Below, piece after piece: positions 1 through 13,199 of a DNA stretch of 64,000 nucleotides (within the stretch, counting starts at the first letter, position 1; each line of letters starts with the position of its first letter). The notes under the pieces are model-generated. The model worked only from the letters and a program-made list of their open reading frames with translations, did no database searches and was not told the origin of the DNA. The DNA is taken from the NCBI GenBank assembly GCA_949357655.1, contig CASHTG010000012.1, positions 2,480,001 to 2,544,000 on the forward strand. Direction: 5' to 3'. The position numbers and the translations under genes are program-made. Source of the stretch: Parascedosporium putredinis (lineage: Eukaryota > Ascomycota > Sordariomycetes > Microascales > Microascaceae).

Positions 1-2531
1 TTGACTACATATCTCCTGTACATAGCCGTTATCCGTGCAGCGCGGAAACGGACTGATACATGGTGCTTCTGAAAAATTCCTCTCAGTACCTGCATTGCAT
101 GGACAGGCGGTGGACGACAGGATATGGGGCTATAATCGTTCGCTCTCAGTTATAGATGTTGTCTTCTCAAACCCGCGAAGGCGGAAAATGAAGCCAGGGA
201 GAGAAATGACACAATGATGACCCCAAGCTGGAAACGGCCCTTTCAACTTATGTGGGAGAGGAGGAAGAACCCATAAGAGCAAAGGGAAACTGTCACCTTT
301 ATTCCTACACTTGCGCAAAGGCTTCAAGGTCGAGAATAGCGAGGTTGATTCGGCTGGGAATCTTATACCATTGCCATTACACCTTGGTCGACCCAATCCT
401 AAACCAAGGACAGGAAAAAGACTGAGGATTATTTCAACGCGAGTAAAGATAAAGTGTTGAAAGAAGAGCACACAAACGAGGGCAGATGGAGCATCGATCT
501 TTTCTGACCAACGTACACTATAGATTACTTGCACTTTGAGAAAAGAAATGGGTTACAGAGGGTATTCAAGTCAAGGTGGCACTTCGTACCAGAAAGCGCG
601 ATGCGATGGATTTTCCGAGCCGGAGCGGTGTGTGGGGGTGTCTTTGAAACGGGGCTAACCAGGGGAACCTTGCCCTTACCCTTGTTGAAAGAGGCTTTAT
701 CATTGGTTATCGGCGACACGTACATAGCCGCTGTGCATTGGATCGTATGCGAGTGCTTGAGCCAACTGCGCGGGCCCCTGTCCAACCCATTCCCGGGGAA
801 TGTCTCTCCTGCACAGCTATTTTGTTTTCTTTCTCGAAACCTCCTATAGTATTAAGAGAGGGACCAAGGAAAGGACGTCTATATATCATCGAATTGGTTA
901 AGCAGTAATGGTAGTTGAATTTGAGGAGATCGATTGGTCCGCACATAAAGAGGGCGTGCAATTAAGGCAAACTGATTCGGGCGGACGAAAAGCTAGAACG
1001 GAAAGACAACCATTGAAGTGCCTCTCATGATATGGGATGAGGGAGTCTGGGGTTAGTTTGGTGAATAAGAGGAGATCTAGCTTGGGATAAAGAAGAAGAG
1101 TCAGCCCGTCCGGGAGCGCCCACCGCCGCAAGATGCCACACTTCTGCGCCGAGGTTCGCCTCTCGGAGGAGGTTGGCGTCTTAGGTAGGATAGAATAAGT
1201 TAGTGGACCTCCGAAGGCAAGTTTGCTTGGCTTACCCTTGGAAGCCGGATCACTTCGATTGGCGTTGACGGAATTGATCCTTGAATCAGCACCAAGTGGT
1301 TGCGAACAAGGTTGAGCCTTTGGTCCGTCGACAGGGTTTGTGAGAGGGCAAGATTCTGTGCTGATGGCCCCTGAAACCTACAATCGGCGATTTTTAATTT
1401 ATTTCCTAGGTGGACTTGCACCGACCTCGTTTGCTGGATTTTCGGCCAAGTGCACCGAGGACACCCAGCGGCTTGAGCGATGGGTGAGTGATGGGCGACA
1501 GATTCCGCCCAGACTTGTGCTCAACTGTCTCCCCTGAGACAAGATTATCGGGGAGGTGGCGCTAGGGCTGATGGCCAGGAAGATCCCGTTATCAATGCGC
1601 CTTCAGGTCAAAGCTCCAATCCATTCACACATTTTCCCCATTCTTTCTTTCCTTCTCTCCTTGATTCAGATGTCGACGAGGATCACCACGAGTAGAATCT
1701 ACAAGTATTAATATGATCCACCAACTCCGCCCACCCGCTCTTTCTCCGATCGTCGGGCCAGACAAACGATGCCTTTGATGTACCATGTACCCTGTCTAAT
1801 ATGAGAGCACCATTATTGAGGGCTTAACTCGCCTACTCCTCTTTCAGCCATCGCAGCGAGACATTGACGATGCAAGCAGGGTAAGAAAAACCTCAAGTTG
1901 ATTTACTCAATCGTCAAAAAGGAAATCCAGGAAAATGGCTAGAATAGCACTATGAACCGCGCCATGAGGACATTAATAAAAGAACCCTCTTAAAACCTGG
2001 TATGTTTATCTGCGCTAGATGCTTTTGCATGAAAGGGAGTGCCAGTTCCGCCATGGGCTAGGAGCATGGTATTCGAGGTCTTGTCGTCATGGAGGAGTGA
2101 ATAATGTGCGGACGATTAGTGCGTCCGCGCAGAGCCTGTATTAAATCGATGATCCCGTTGCGTCCTCCTCCACTACTCACAGGTCTGCGCTGCGACTTTG
2201 AAAATAGTAATGCATCAAACCACGACCGGGGATGTACCGCGTGCCTTTCGTGTGCGGGAGATGCAGAGAAGGAAGTTCAGAACCCGAGTTGCTTTCCACT
2301 CCCTCCCCTCAAGCAGTAGCGCCACGGGAACACTGGAGAAAAAAACGGACGACATGAACAGCCGAGCAGCCCTCCCAGCCTCAGAGAATGGTAAGCAGGG
2401 GTGACCCTGTAGGTGGCACGGAAAGATAGCCCGCCCCGGTGAATGGAGGAAGAGTGCATTGGCGCCAACCAGTTTGCCTCCACAGCCTTTTTTCCTATTT
2501 CTTTTTTGGAGGGGAAGGAAGATCTCAAAGG

Positions 2532-2549
2532 AAAAAAAAAAAAAAAAAA
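2532..2549. repeat. A18 homopolymer
   Basis: An uninterrupted run of 18 A in gene-poor DNA. It shows that long A/T runs are retained in this assembly even though short C/G runs appear under-called in the genes. Confidence 0.9.
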
Positions 2550-5500
2550 GGCTCGGGTTTCGCCGATCAAAAAGATCAGTGGTCCTTCAGTCTTGGGAGC
2601 GGTGGGCTCCTGGGCTCTTCACCTGAGGACAATTTTCGCCAGATAAGAAACTCGCCATCGCACACATAGATGTCTCCGTTCTCACTACATAGGAGCGACA
2701 GGATTAAGACGGATATTTAGCAAGATGAGAATGCCGACATGGATTAATGCTCCAAGTGTCTGCTCACTGGTGAAAGGTCAACAGCCGATTTTTTTTGTGC
2801 AGGCGGCTACCGTTCTTGTCAACCGTCTGCAAAAATTACGGGACAGAGACGTTCGTGCAGCATGGGAATGCTACCCACCCTCCTTTCCAGCGTACCCTTG
2901 CGATCGCCAGGCTGAGACATACCCTTGTGGACGGGAAGCTAGTGCGAAGAGGGAAGAATCCACCAACACGCACGAGCCAGCTCAAGGACAAAGGACGAAA
3001 GGCGGAGCGAGACAAGCTGCGAATTCTTCTGATGAAAAAACATTTTGATTGGGTGGCCACTTCCGCCAATTGGCAGATCCATCGCCCAGCGTGGTGTTCA
3101 GTTTTGGCGCCATGGTAAAATCCGTGTGTCTAAGAGAGGCTATTATTTCTAGAGCTTCCAGATGCCCATTGCGAGCGTGTATCCATACGCAGTATGATGG
3201 TGGTGAGTGGTGAGGGGAAGAGTGTGGAGGAATGAGAACATGCCGTCCTTTCCCGCTTCCCACCTCAATGTTATCGAATTGTTATCTCCGCCTGGCTTCT
3301 GAACTGGATCGGGCGCTTAATCCAGCCAGTCCATGCCAGCCACGAAACAGTCGGGAAAGTATTGGAGTGAGATACCTAGTCACACCGTCAGCCATCAACC
3401 GTCAACTCACACCCTCCGGACTGAATGACAAGTGGTATAATTTTCACAAACAGCCCCTCTTCCTTAACCAGAAACAGAAAAAGAGGAAGAGAGAGGGAGA
3501 AAATAAGAGAACCCTTCCTAAGCCACCTACCTCGGTATTGATCTATTATTCCCTTCAAATCCCACTTCCGCGATTATCTTGACTTTCCTAGCCCTAGCTA
3601 CCTCGGCGCTCTTTCCCCCTCCCGTTACTTGTATCATTACTGCCAAAGCAGTCAATCAGTTTCGGAATAAATTCAGAAAGATCCCGTGAACAGCGCGGAA
3701 TTTGAAAGCTCTCGCCTATACCCCTGTTCTCGAGTCTCCACCATCACTGGCGCCTTCTTGGGGCATTCTTTCATGGGCAGCGTTGTTGCACACCCGGAGC
3801 CAAGCTGATTTTCAGAACTGGAGGTTGACCTTGGGCGTTCCCAGGGGCCCACACGAGACTAATAGATTGAACGATTTTCCTTTTGCTGCTGGATGTTAAC
3901 GTTTTCGGAATTGATGGGTCTCGTTGAGAGAGAGGGGCTGGGGTCCCCAGGGTACCTCTTTGGATCCCTGCCACATCCCTGTCAATATCCACATCCAGTA
4001 CCGCTACTTCCATGCCCCAATACACTGTACAAATACATCCCATACGCACTGGTCAGGCACCCTCCCTGCTTCTTGCTCAGAGCAACTGATCATTGCTAGA
4101 ACTTGTAGCCAAACATCTTTGAGTCGCGCGGAAACAAACGGATCCGGAGGGTTGTGGCCAGGTTAGCGTGAGGAGAACAAGGGCCAGAAAAAGCCGCATC
4201 GACTTGGGACAGGCTAGCGGACGTGTCGGTGTCAGCGGAGTGTCGAGCTTGTTCTTCCGAATTTTCTCTTCCTCTGGATTTGCAGTGAACGTTCGATTCC
4301 CCTGGATTTGTGGTGGGTTTCGTGGGTTTCTAGGCCCGATGCGAACTCAGGCCTAGCAAGCAAGAAAACAACACACATGTCGGGATTTAAAGTTTCTGTA
4401 GGCAAAGGCTCCGTTGGGAGGTTGATATTGAGCCCTCAAGCAGACTACAGCAGCTTACTGCAATGCAGTGCCGGGTGAGGGCAATAACTTGCCTTGTCCC
4501 ACAATGCACCGGGAGGTTAGTTTTTGTACATCCTGGAGTCGACCTCCATCTACCTCAGTAAGTGTACATACAGCATACATTCCAGGAATAACCCCAGCCT
4601 ATTTTTCCTGCTCGCTCCGAGCACGCCCCGGTAGCACCACAGTATCCATGCACAGAAGAAGCCTCATCGAAGTGTTGAGTCGTCTAGAGGGTTTTCGTGG
4701 CGGCGATCAAGCCGCTGGCTGCTTTGGCTTGTGTGAGCCTGTTGAAGAGATTGGAGTTGCCGTCGAGTCTCCATGTCACCATTGGTGTTGATGAGAATGC
4801 AAGAGTGTACATGATGTATTCAGCTACAGACAGTGTGGTGAGCTTGATCAATTCCAAGTATTCCACGACGGCTGGAACCAGGGTTATTGTGCTGGATTGT
4901 GCTTTTGTGCTTGCACAAGCATCCATAATTAACTCACCCCATCCCCGAGGTACATCACCTATGTTGTCAACTCCCGGAACAAAACGATGCATCCTTACCA
5001 GGTACTTTCATCGAAACGCGCCGGTTCCTTCAAAGGTGGACGGGCGGCATCTTGCATTGGTCTCCCCGCTGTACATTCTGGCTCCGGCACCACCATCTAC
5101 GTCCACACACACCCACGAGGCCTCGCCAGTCAGACTCTTGAGAGGGTTGGAGGAACACCATCTCGAAGAGGTACTGCAGTATACACTAGAATGTTGAAAG
5201 ACAGGAAGAAAGGAGAACAGGCATCCTCCCCACAGCTAATGGGACGATCACGTTGTCTATCCATATTGAACATCTTCATCTCTCTCTTGTCGACGACGTA
5301 CTATCTATCTGCTCGCAGACGATAGCCTGCATCAATTGATGCCTTTTGAACGACATAGATAAAGTACTTCACCCGTGCAAGGGCCCAGGAATGCCTCCTT
5401 CGAGACTCAGTTATCGACCAAGTGGATAGAACTGACGGCTGCACTTAGTCAGCTCTTGCCCCGTACCAAATATGCATAACAAGCACATACACATTGATAT

Positions 5501-7163
5501 GCATAAGCAGGGTACATCCCAAAGATGCACATTTGAGTGCCTCCAGTCCGATCAGCAAGGGCTTGCTGCTGCACGTCGCCAGGCCACCAGCTACGGTGCC
5601 ACGACTGGAACCCTCACATCTCCAACAAGCATGAAATGCAAGCCCCGCCTTCAGATCTTTGGGGACTAGTTGTCACCAGCGGGGCTTGCCCTCTTGCCCC
5701 CTGGGCATTCCTACTCTGGCCAAGATGGATCCCTATGTTCGGTGGGTTCTTATCCTTTCCCGTAGATAAGCCCTGTGTAGCGCATCTGGTAATCTCGTTG
5801 GGTATGGGCGACCTCAAGATGTCGCTAGACTAGAGGAAACCTAGCTTATAGGCGAGCCCAAGGCTGCCGCCGCTTCTATTCCCCTCATGCTCTCTCGAAT
5901 ACCATCAGCACGCTCATTCCTCTCTCAAATGCAAGTGCGCACATGCTTTTCTCCCTTTTCCCTAATGCTTCTTGCGATGAACCGGCAAGCGTCGAACAGG
6001 ATATGCAAATCATTCGCTCCAGCCCTTCTCCTTTGGACTGATGTCTTGATGAATCGGCATCCATGGATGGAGGTTACCCGCCCTCATGCACCACGGACAC
6101 GTAGTCAGGCGTAGTTGCACATGAGAGGCGGCATTAGCTCCCATTGCCTTGTGCCAGGCGGAACTTGGCAGAGCATTGTGACTTTCTTCGTAAGTTCAAA
6201 ACAAAAATAAAAACACATCCATCCACAGATGTATGGATTGATTGATCTAGCCTTTTTCTGCGGGGCTAAGGAGCGGTCCTCCGGCTGGAAACGACCAGTG
6301 ACGTACATCCGTGCTTCGTGGAAGAGAGGCCGCTAAATCTCGAGGGACTGGCCCTTTCGAACAGAAAGCTAGGCCATTAGCGAGCGAGAAGTCGATGGGC
6401 TTTTCTGCATTGGTTGGGCCGAAATCTCTCCCGGAACTGGGGCCGGAGGACACTTGATGGGGTGCCCCTCAGTGCAAGGGCGGGGCTCGGGTTGGTGCTT
6501 CACTCCGCTCAAAGCCGTGATGAGTTATCATGTGTCACCTCCGCCGTGTATCAATGCGTGTCCTAGATCCCCCTTCAAACCCCATTGTCGCCTGGGAGGC
6601 ACAAAGGTCGATTTCCCATCGCCTACCCAAGTCCCTTACCCCGTGAAAGGAACGGACGCTCGCCATTCGCAACGAGGGCAGTGGTGGGCGAGGAAACGTG
6701 AAACAAGCTTTTGAAGGTCAATGAACAATAACCATGCGCTTTGGATGTTTCCGTCGAAGATCAATAGCATGTGGTCCATTGACGTTTCTCCATTCATCTC
6801 CTGTGACGCGCTGCGCTGCGAGCGGGTAAAATCTCGATACTGCACTCGAAGTCAAAGTCAGCCCAGACCTTGCAGGACCAGGGGCGGGCGGGAAGGCCTC
6901 GTGCAAGCTCCCCACTCCCCGCAAAGCGGTGCTGAGAGAGGGGATTGAGTACTTCTGTCATCTACATGCCAGATCTGGCAACCCCTTGCTTGCCTGGGCC
7001 TTGTCTGTGTTCCTGGGCACCGAACTCTTCTTGAGCCTGAACAGCCTGACCCTCCGTCTCTTTGGTCTATCTCTTTGGTTTATCGATTTTTTGCTCCTCT
7101 TTTTCCTGCAGCCCAGGACGTCTAGGCCCAATCTCCCTCCTTTTCCCTTTCATCTATCCCCTC

Positions 7164-7187
7164 TTTTTTTTTTTTTTTTTTTTTTTT
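7164..7187. repeat. T24 homopolymer
   Basis: An uninterrupted run of 24 T flanked by a pyrimidine-rich stretch. No gene is adjacent. Confidence 0.9.
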
Positions 7188-7523
7188 GGTTTGTTTGTTT
7201 ATTTTTCAACACTCATCGCTGAGTCGTTGCAGATTCTGACTCAATCAAGGATGCTAGGAAAAGAGAAAACTACGAATTCGGTTTCCGGAATTTGTGTAAA
7301 TCCGCTTTTCGAGGTCGATATCATCAATTTTTAGATGACATTAAGTATGGTTTAGCAGTGGTACTTCTCCGGCAGATTGCAGAGGACACACTCCTTAAGC
7401 CCTGTTCCAGAGCCTTTCTGTACTTTATTTGCTCAAGAGAAAAACGTTAGGGATTAGAGCTTTTTGAGACGAGAGTCAAGGGTGTGTGGAATGTGCGTTA
7501 GGGCCACAGAAGCGCGGGCCAAC

Positions 7524-7544
7524 TACAAGTAGGTATTACTTGTA
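7524..7544. repeat. Inverted octamer pair
   Basis: TACAAGTA (7524-7531) and its exact reverse complement TACTTGTA (7537-7544) are separated by five bases and could form a small hairpin or a two-site protein-binding palindrome. The same octamer recurs elsewhere in the intergenic DNA of this window. Confidence 0.6.
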
Positions 7545-10500
7545 CTTCGTACATTCCACAGGAAGTGCCGTCAAGCCATGCATGTGCCCTGCAACATCAG
7601 CCCACAGATTGAAACCCGAGCGTTCAATGGAGTACCTCGCAGAAATATCCTTCGATGTCGAAGCTGTGGAAGGATGTGCGGGATGGACGGGACTCCTTCG
7701 CATCTCTCGGAGGCCCGGAATGTTCAACATGAAGCGCCTGGCCTTTCCGGCTCGCTTTCGCTCGAGCTCTTATGAACATCAATAGCAAGCCTCACTTCGA
7801 CAGCCACGTTAAGCTGTAACCTACACGCCAACAGCCTGGTTTTGTAATGTTTCGCTTCGCTCCCCTCAACCCCGGGGCCCCTTTTCTTTACCGCCATTCT
7901 CCTCCAAGATAGACCGGTCTCCCGTCCGTGTTGCGGGATCCTTTGGTCCCGGACGGCGAGCCGGAGGGGACTGAGCACGAGCATTGCCTCCCCACCCACG
8001 GATTACATTCCCCCTCAAGCCATTGTCCCCTTGCAGCATCGGTACTACGACTGCTCAGGTCGATGAGTCTTGCAGATTTAGAAACAGGTACTCCCGGACG
8101 CTTTGGCACAATGACGGTAGTGTCTTCCTAGGACACGGACGGTGTTTGATACGTAACCTGAAAGAAATAGAATAAAAAACACCACGAGGAAACAAATATG
8201 TGATGGAGCCCGACAAGTCTCTGGACGTTCAGAAGATTTCTCTTCACGTGGGACCAAATGCGTGCAAGGTGCTGCTGATCGTAACATGGATCAACGGTTG
8301 CCCTGTTCGCTTCAACTCTGACTTGAAGCTTTGGGCACCGGCCCGAGCCTCTTCATCCTCTGCTCTCGTCTCCTTTCTTGACCCCTTTTCCAGAAAGACG
8401 AACCCGACGCTTTTACCCCCTTTGGCTGCCGCGTGGTATCGGCGCATGCTCCCTGCTCCCGAAACGGAATCCGGGAGTCGTTCAAACAACCTCTCGGTAC
8501 GTAATAGAACGACGAGAAACTCGGGGTTGAGGATCTTCTCGAAACGTTGTTTTGCGTTCCTAGAGCCCGCTCCCGGGCCCGGTCCCCTTCGACTTGAATG
8601 TTCAAACAATTCATTTGGGAGGACCATACCGAGGTACACCGACTGATATCTTGCGGAGAACGATTTTCAGAAAGGGGAAACAGAGAAAGGGGGTCAAAAA
8701 TAGTTGCCGGAGCTGGAGAGGGGCACTATGTATTTGAAAGATCGCCTAGATTCTCTCGAGTATTTTCCATATTAACACTTTATTCGGCGGCTACTGGAAT
8801 CCAACCACATCAATTATCGCGTTACCAGCAAGAGCCCTCCCCGTCCACTTCCCACCCTACCTCTCTCGACCTGCTCTGCTTGCCTGCTCGTGCTGTTCTG
8901 TAGCATCGTATCGCCAATTGGTTATGGCATGAAGGTCCTCGTAAAGGGGCCATTCCCAAAGACTGAACCCCCAAGAAAGGCTTCAACGAATTCCAGCAAA
9001 AGCCAACGTTGATCCTTGAGTCTGGCTCCAAACTCGAGAAATTTATGGGCTTGATTACCACCGACTGCCGACGCGAAAAGCCCCAGCTCTTCCTGTACCT
9101 ACCTGTTCCATTAACGATGCTAGTCTGGAATGGCACTCGGGTAGAGAGTGGGGAGGAAAAGAGAGGTCGTGGCCAATCTGAGGGCTGGATTGGCAGCCAA
9201 ACTAAAAGTTCTCGAGAATATTACGCGATGCTCAAGCTTAGCATACATTCCACACACCCTCCACTCGGTATCAACAGCTCCAGGAAGAAATTGTTTTCGG
9301 TAATAAATTGTACTTTTGTATAACAGTAGAAGGGGATGAGGCGAACAATCGCACACTATCAGGGTGAATCCAAGCCATGGTTTCCCAGAATAGGCTCAAA
9401 ATCTTGGAGACACAAAAAAACTTGGACCCCCTCCCTCCTTTGTTGGAACTTATCCGAAGAGTGCTCTGAAGGAGGGAGGGGGCTGGGATTGGACAGAAAA
9501 GCGCCGAAAACCGACCCTGGCTCATTTTTCTCTCGTCTGTCGGGGTGTCTCTTCTGTTTCTTCTTCTCGGGCGGCGAGGTTGAACGACCAAGACCTATCA
9601 GCACTAAGTCATGTGGAGCAGCCGATGGATGGAGAATAACAGCCGCCGCTATTTTATCACTTGGCCTGGCCCCGTCAATTTTTGGGGTTTGACAGTTCTC
9701 CAGTGTATCACTTTTGCCCTTCAGCATGGAAGAAGGCGACGAAGAGTTATTGATTCTCTTGCTTCCCGTACCGTGTAATGGACTGCCCAGGCTTAGTTTG
9801 AGATCCTGGTTTCTCTTTAGATAATCTGATTCGCTTGAGCATCTGAGACCTTGGAAAATAAGGGTGAGAAGGGAAGGGAAAAAGAAAGAAAACTCCTTCT
9901 CTGACTGACTCCAACGTCGCTCCCGCCCTTCTCCGAAATGCGGATATCTTTTCTCGCCGGGCCTGAGGCGGTAAAGGGGCTGGGATGAGAAGCCAACCCG
10001 GCCAATTTTCCCATGTCGAAAGGGCTCCGGAGGACCAGCAGAGGCAAGGAAACGACGAAATCCAAGACCCTCTTCGAGTTGCGAATCGCCCCTCCACGAT
10101 CGAAAGCCATGGATGTACATGCCTCGCAAAGCTAGTGGTCGAAGAAGTCACCACCATCCCTTGTTGAAGTTGGAAGGTCGAAGAGAGATATGAATCCAGA
10201 TGTACTATCCCTTATCAACAGTCGATCGTTTTGTGCACAACTAACTCCACAACCTCTGTACTTTTTCTTTTATTTTTTATTTTCTTTCTTGTCACAGGCG
10301 CAAGTGCCATCTCTACCTGTACTATGACAAGCATTGCCACTGGTCAATAATTCAATATTTAATACATCAAATCTAATGTTGTTTGCCCCATTGCCCCTTC
10401 CTGTCCGAGGAACCGTCCAGGACGAGGCCGAGGCCTGCGATTGGGGCGGTGAGCAAGTCATTCAAATGCTTTTTCTTTCTCCGGCAATGATTCAGTCATC

Positions 10501-11899
10501 CATGAGTAGCGAAGGCTCATTGACCGACTCCTGATCCCTGAGGGCCGACTTCAATCCGATTGTGGTTCCGTCAGCTTCAACTTGAAAGTGCGTGGTACAA
10601 GCAAAGGCAGGCATAACAAGGGTAGTTCAAACTTTTTTCTCTCTCCTTTTCTCTCTCGGAGTCGTGATGCGAACCTTTTCAATACCTCCAGTCTCCTCTT
10701 CTTCGTGACATGGGCGGTATCAATCACACTGTACGTGGCGGCCAGCGATTTGTATAGGATCGTGAAGGAATTTGGTTGGTCGTACAAGCCATGAGAAAGG
10801 AGCTATCCCAGCTTGGCCCAGATGGACCAGGAGGGACCCATTTCTCCTTTGAAAATGTAGAAATACTTTGCCGAGTTGGGCCTTGTCAACCCTGCACGGG
10901 TACCACGACATTGCCATCACTGGATCCAGGTGGAGGCGAGGACGCCTTTCTCCCTCCCCCATCTTCTTCGGCCACCACCCCTGCAAAAGCGCTGGATGCC
11001 CCCTCCTCCCCGCTGCAACGCTGTTATTTCCACGCCCTGCTGGCGTTATGTACACCCGATTAATCCCCTCAAGGCACAACCATGCTCGCCAGAAACGGCT
11101 TGGAAGTGAAGAAAATCATCTCGAGGTGTTAGTACCACTCCCTGTCCACCCACCCACCCCCAGCCACCACTGGGAGCGATACGGCAGAACCTGTCCGATT
11201 TTACAGGACAGACCATACCCGTGAGGCGACATCAACCAATGTATGGGTGTCACTTGTTGGCAAGCGAAGCGGGCTTTCAACGCCCTCCGCCGTTGGGCCA
11301 AAGCTCTCCTGCGTCTTAGGCATCGTTGAACAGACGGACAAGAGTTTCTGGATGAGCAGGAGAAAGGTGCGCTGTTCTCTTAATCGCTTTCTTTCCCCTT
11401 CTCTTCCTTCAAGGATAGTGTGCGTAAAGAGCGGCATCAAAGCTAAAGAAGGAGTCCGAGGGAGCGCGGCTTGGGAAGAAAGACCGTCTTGGTCAGTCAC
11501 TAAATCGGTTTGGTGTGGACGGTGGACTGGGGTTCGAGAAAGCCGCCATTGAGAAAGCAAAAAGAAAAAAATAACCCCCCCCTTATCCCAGCCTCTTTTT
11601 CTCCCTTAATAAGCTTGCAATCAAGGGCCGGGTTGTGATTGTCGCTGTCTTTCCCCCGGCCCCAAAGGACCACGGGTTCAGGTCAGCCAGTGACCCCGGC
11701 CCCCTTGCAAATACACCGTCCCTCTTTCACCACCCGCCTGGAAAGGTCTCTGCGCGTTTACTGAATTACGGAGCTTTGTACCGTTACCCTTTCGTTTTGT
11801 TCCTCTCGCTTTCGCACTTGTCGCCCTCCCCTCTTCTTTCCCCGCCCTTGCGCTCTTTCCCAGTAACCTTGGGTCCTAGTCAAGAACCGCCCATCTCTC

Positions 11900-13199
11900 C
11901 ACCCACCCACTAATCGTCAAGGTACCTGAGTAAGTTCCTCGCGAATCTCCCATCAACAATTGCGACCCCCATTCTAGGCTTGGTCGTGCGGGCTTGGGCT
12001 GGCCATCCCCATCTGAACCGTGGGAGGGCTGTCTTTTGCCCGCCTGCTTGTCAGTTGGAGCGTAGTCTGGCAAGGTGCCTTCCGTACATTACAAGTATCT
12101 TTCCCGGCCTCCTCCTCTTCTTTTCCCTCACACCTCCGCAAAAATAACAAAACCTCTGGTCCAATCCACACCCTTTTTTCTTCTAGTTCCTCTTCTTCTC
12201 ACCTCAACCGACCTCCTCATTTTCTTCTTCCACGACCTTCTCTACAGAGGAGAGGAAGGTAAGACCTGATCAACCCCTTGACCACAACCACCCTCGCGCC
12301 TTTTCCAAAATCTGTCGAGCTTTCCTTTTTCCTTTCACTCTCATCCAAGAGTCTTAAGCCGACCGCCCCAGTGCTCAGCTTTCAACGTTTCTTCCTCGCT
12401 TGCATCTTCTCGCTGACCGTACCTGCATTAGAGTTGGAGCGAGATCGAAGTGACAAGGAAGAACAAGTAGGGACGAAGCTCAATTGCAAGGAAGGTCAAG
12501 ATTCCTCTGACGACCTCGAAAGTGTTTGTACGTCTGCCAACGATATCTGCCCTGCCTCGCTGCTCCTTTCGACGTTGGACGATAAAAGAAGGTGTCTGGG
12601 TTTCTCCTTCAGACAGCGCTTGTTCGTCAACCACGCAACATCTCACCTTCACACACCCTCCGCACTGCTCCCACCCGCCGACTCAAGTTCGATCCTCTCC
12701 ACAACCCAAGACATTTGTCTCTCCTGCGCACCACCCCCATTCTCTCTGCCTCCCCGCCCCCTCGCCAACACCTTAGCCCATGACTACATTATATCTCGCC
12801 GCATCCCAAGCAATCCTTGCCTGCATACCAACATAACCAAACCTTCTTTCTAACCTCCTTCTAGGGTCCATCAGCACACCGCATTTCTCACAAATCACCA
12901 AATCACATCCCAAGCGTCTCGTCCGAACTTTGGCCAGCTAGGAACTCCTCCTTGCTCAGCATTCTTTCACCCACTTCGCCCTCGCGCGTCCTCGTTGTCC
13001 TCGTTGTCCTCCTTCGGCGATCGTTAGTTGAACTTGCATCTTTGTCAAGTTCGTCAACGGTTCAATTGGCTTCCGGGCAGTCATCCCACTTTCAGTAAAC
13101 ACCGAAAAGCTGGATCTACCCTCGATATCCGAAGTTCAGACCCGGGGTTTGTCTGACGGGCAGTATTATTCCTCCCACATTGGCACACGATCGTTGTAT
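11900..13199 (+). promoter_or_regulatory. Probable stuA promoter and long 5' leader
   Basis: A strongly pyrimidine-rich stretch runs from about 11.6 kb to the stuA coding start, with many CT and CCT runs typical of fungal promoters and leaders. StuA homologues, such as Aspergillus stuA, are known for long leaders carrying upstream reading frames. An open frame of about 190 codons lies inside (12278-12853) but looks like composition, not a gene. A possible 3' splice site (CCACAG, ending about 13244) lies just inside the coding start, so an upstream exon joined there is an alternative to the start I chose. Confidence 0.5.

Larger units (their letters stand above)
1..11900. other. Gene-poor region upstream of stuA
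   Basis: I see no gene here that I can support. Open frames on both strands are short, share no recognisable motif, lack the GC-rich third positions of the real genes in this window, and have no plausible intron chain. The stretch contains an A18 run (2532-2549), a T24 run (7164-7187) and a small inverted repeat (7524-7544). It probably serves as distal upstream DNA of the developmental regulator at 13.2 kb, because such regulators often have long promoters. A degraded element or a non-coding RNA cannot be excluded from sequence alone. Confidence 0.5.

Noticed and set aside
4285..4300. tRNA B-box-like GTTCGATTCC
   Set aside because: No matching A box at the right distance and no cloverleaf arms can be formed.
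9359..10129. 256-codon open frame on the minus strand
   Set aside because: No motif, no codon bias, overlapping alternatives in other frames, and no promoter or intron structure.
12278..12853. 191-codon open frame before stuA
   Set aside because: It lies in the CT-rich leader, starts at TTG, and is Ser/Pro/Leu-rich as expected from pyrimidine composition. An upstream ORF role is possible but a gene is not supported.
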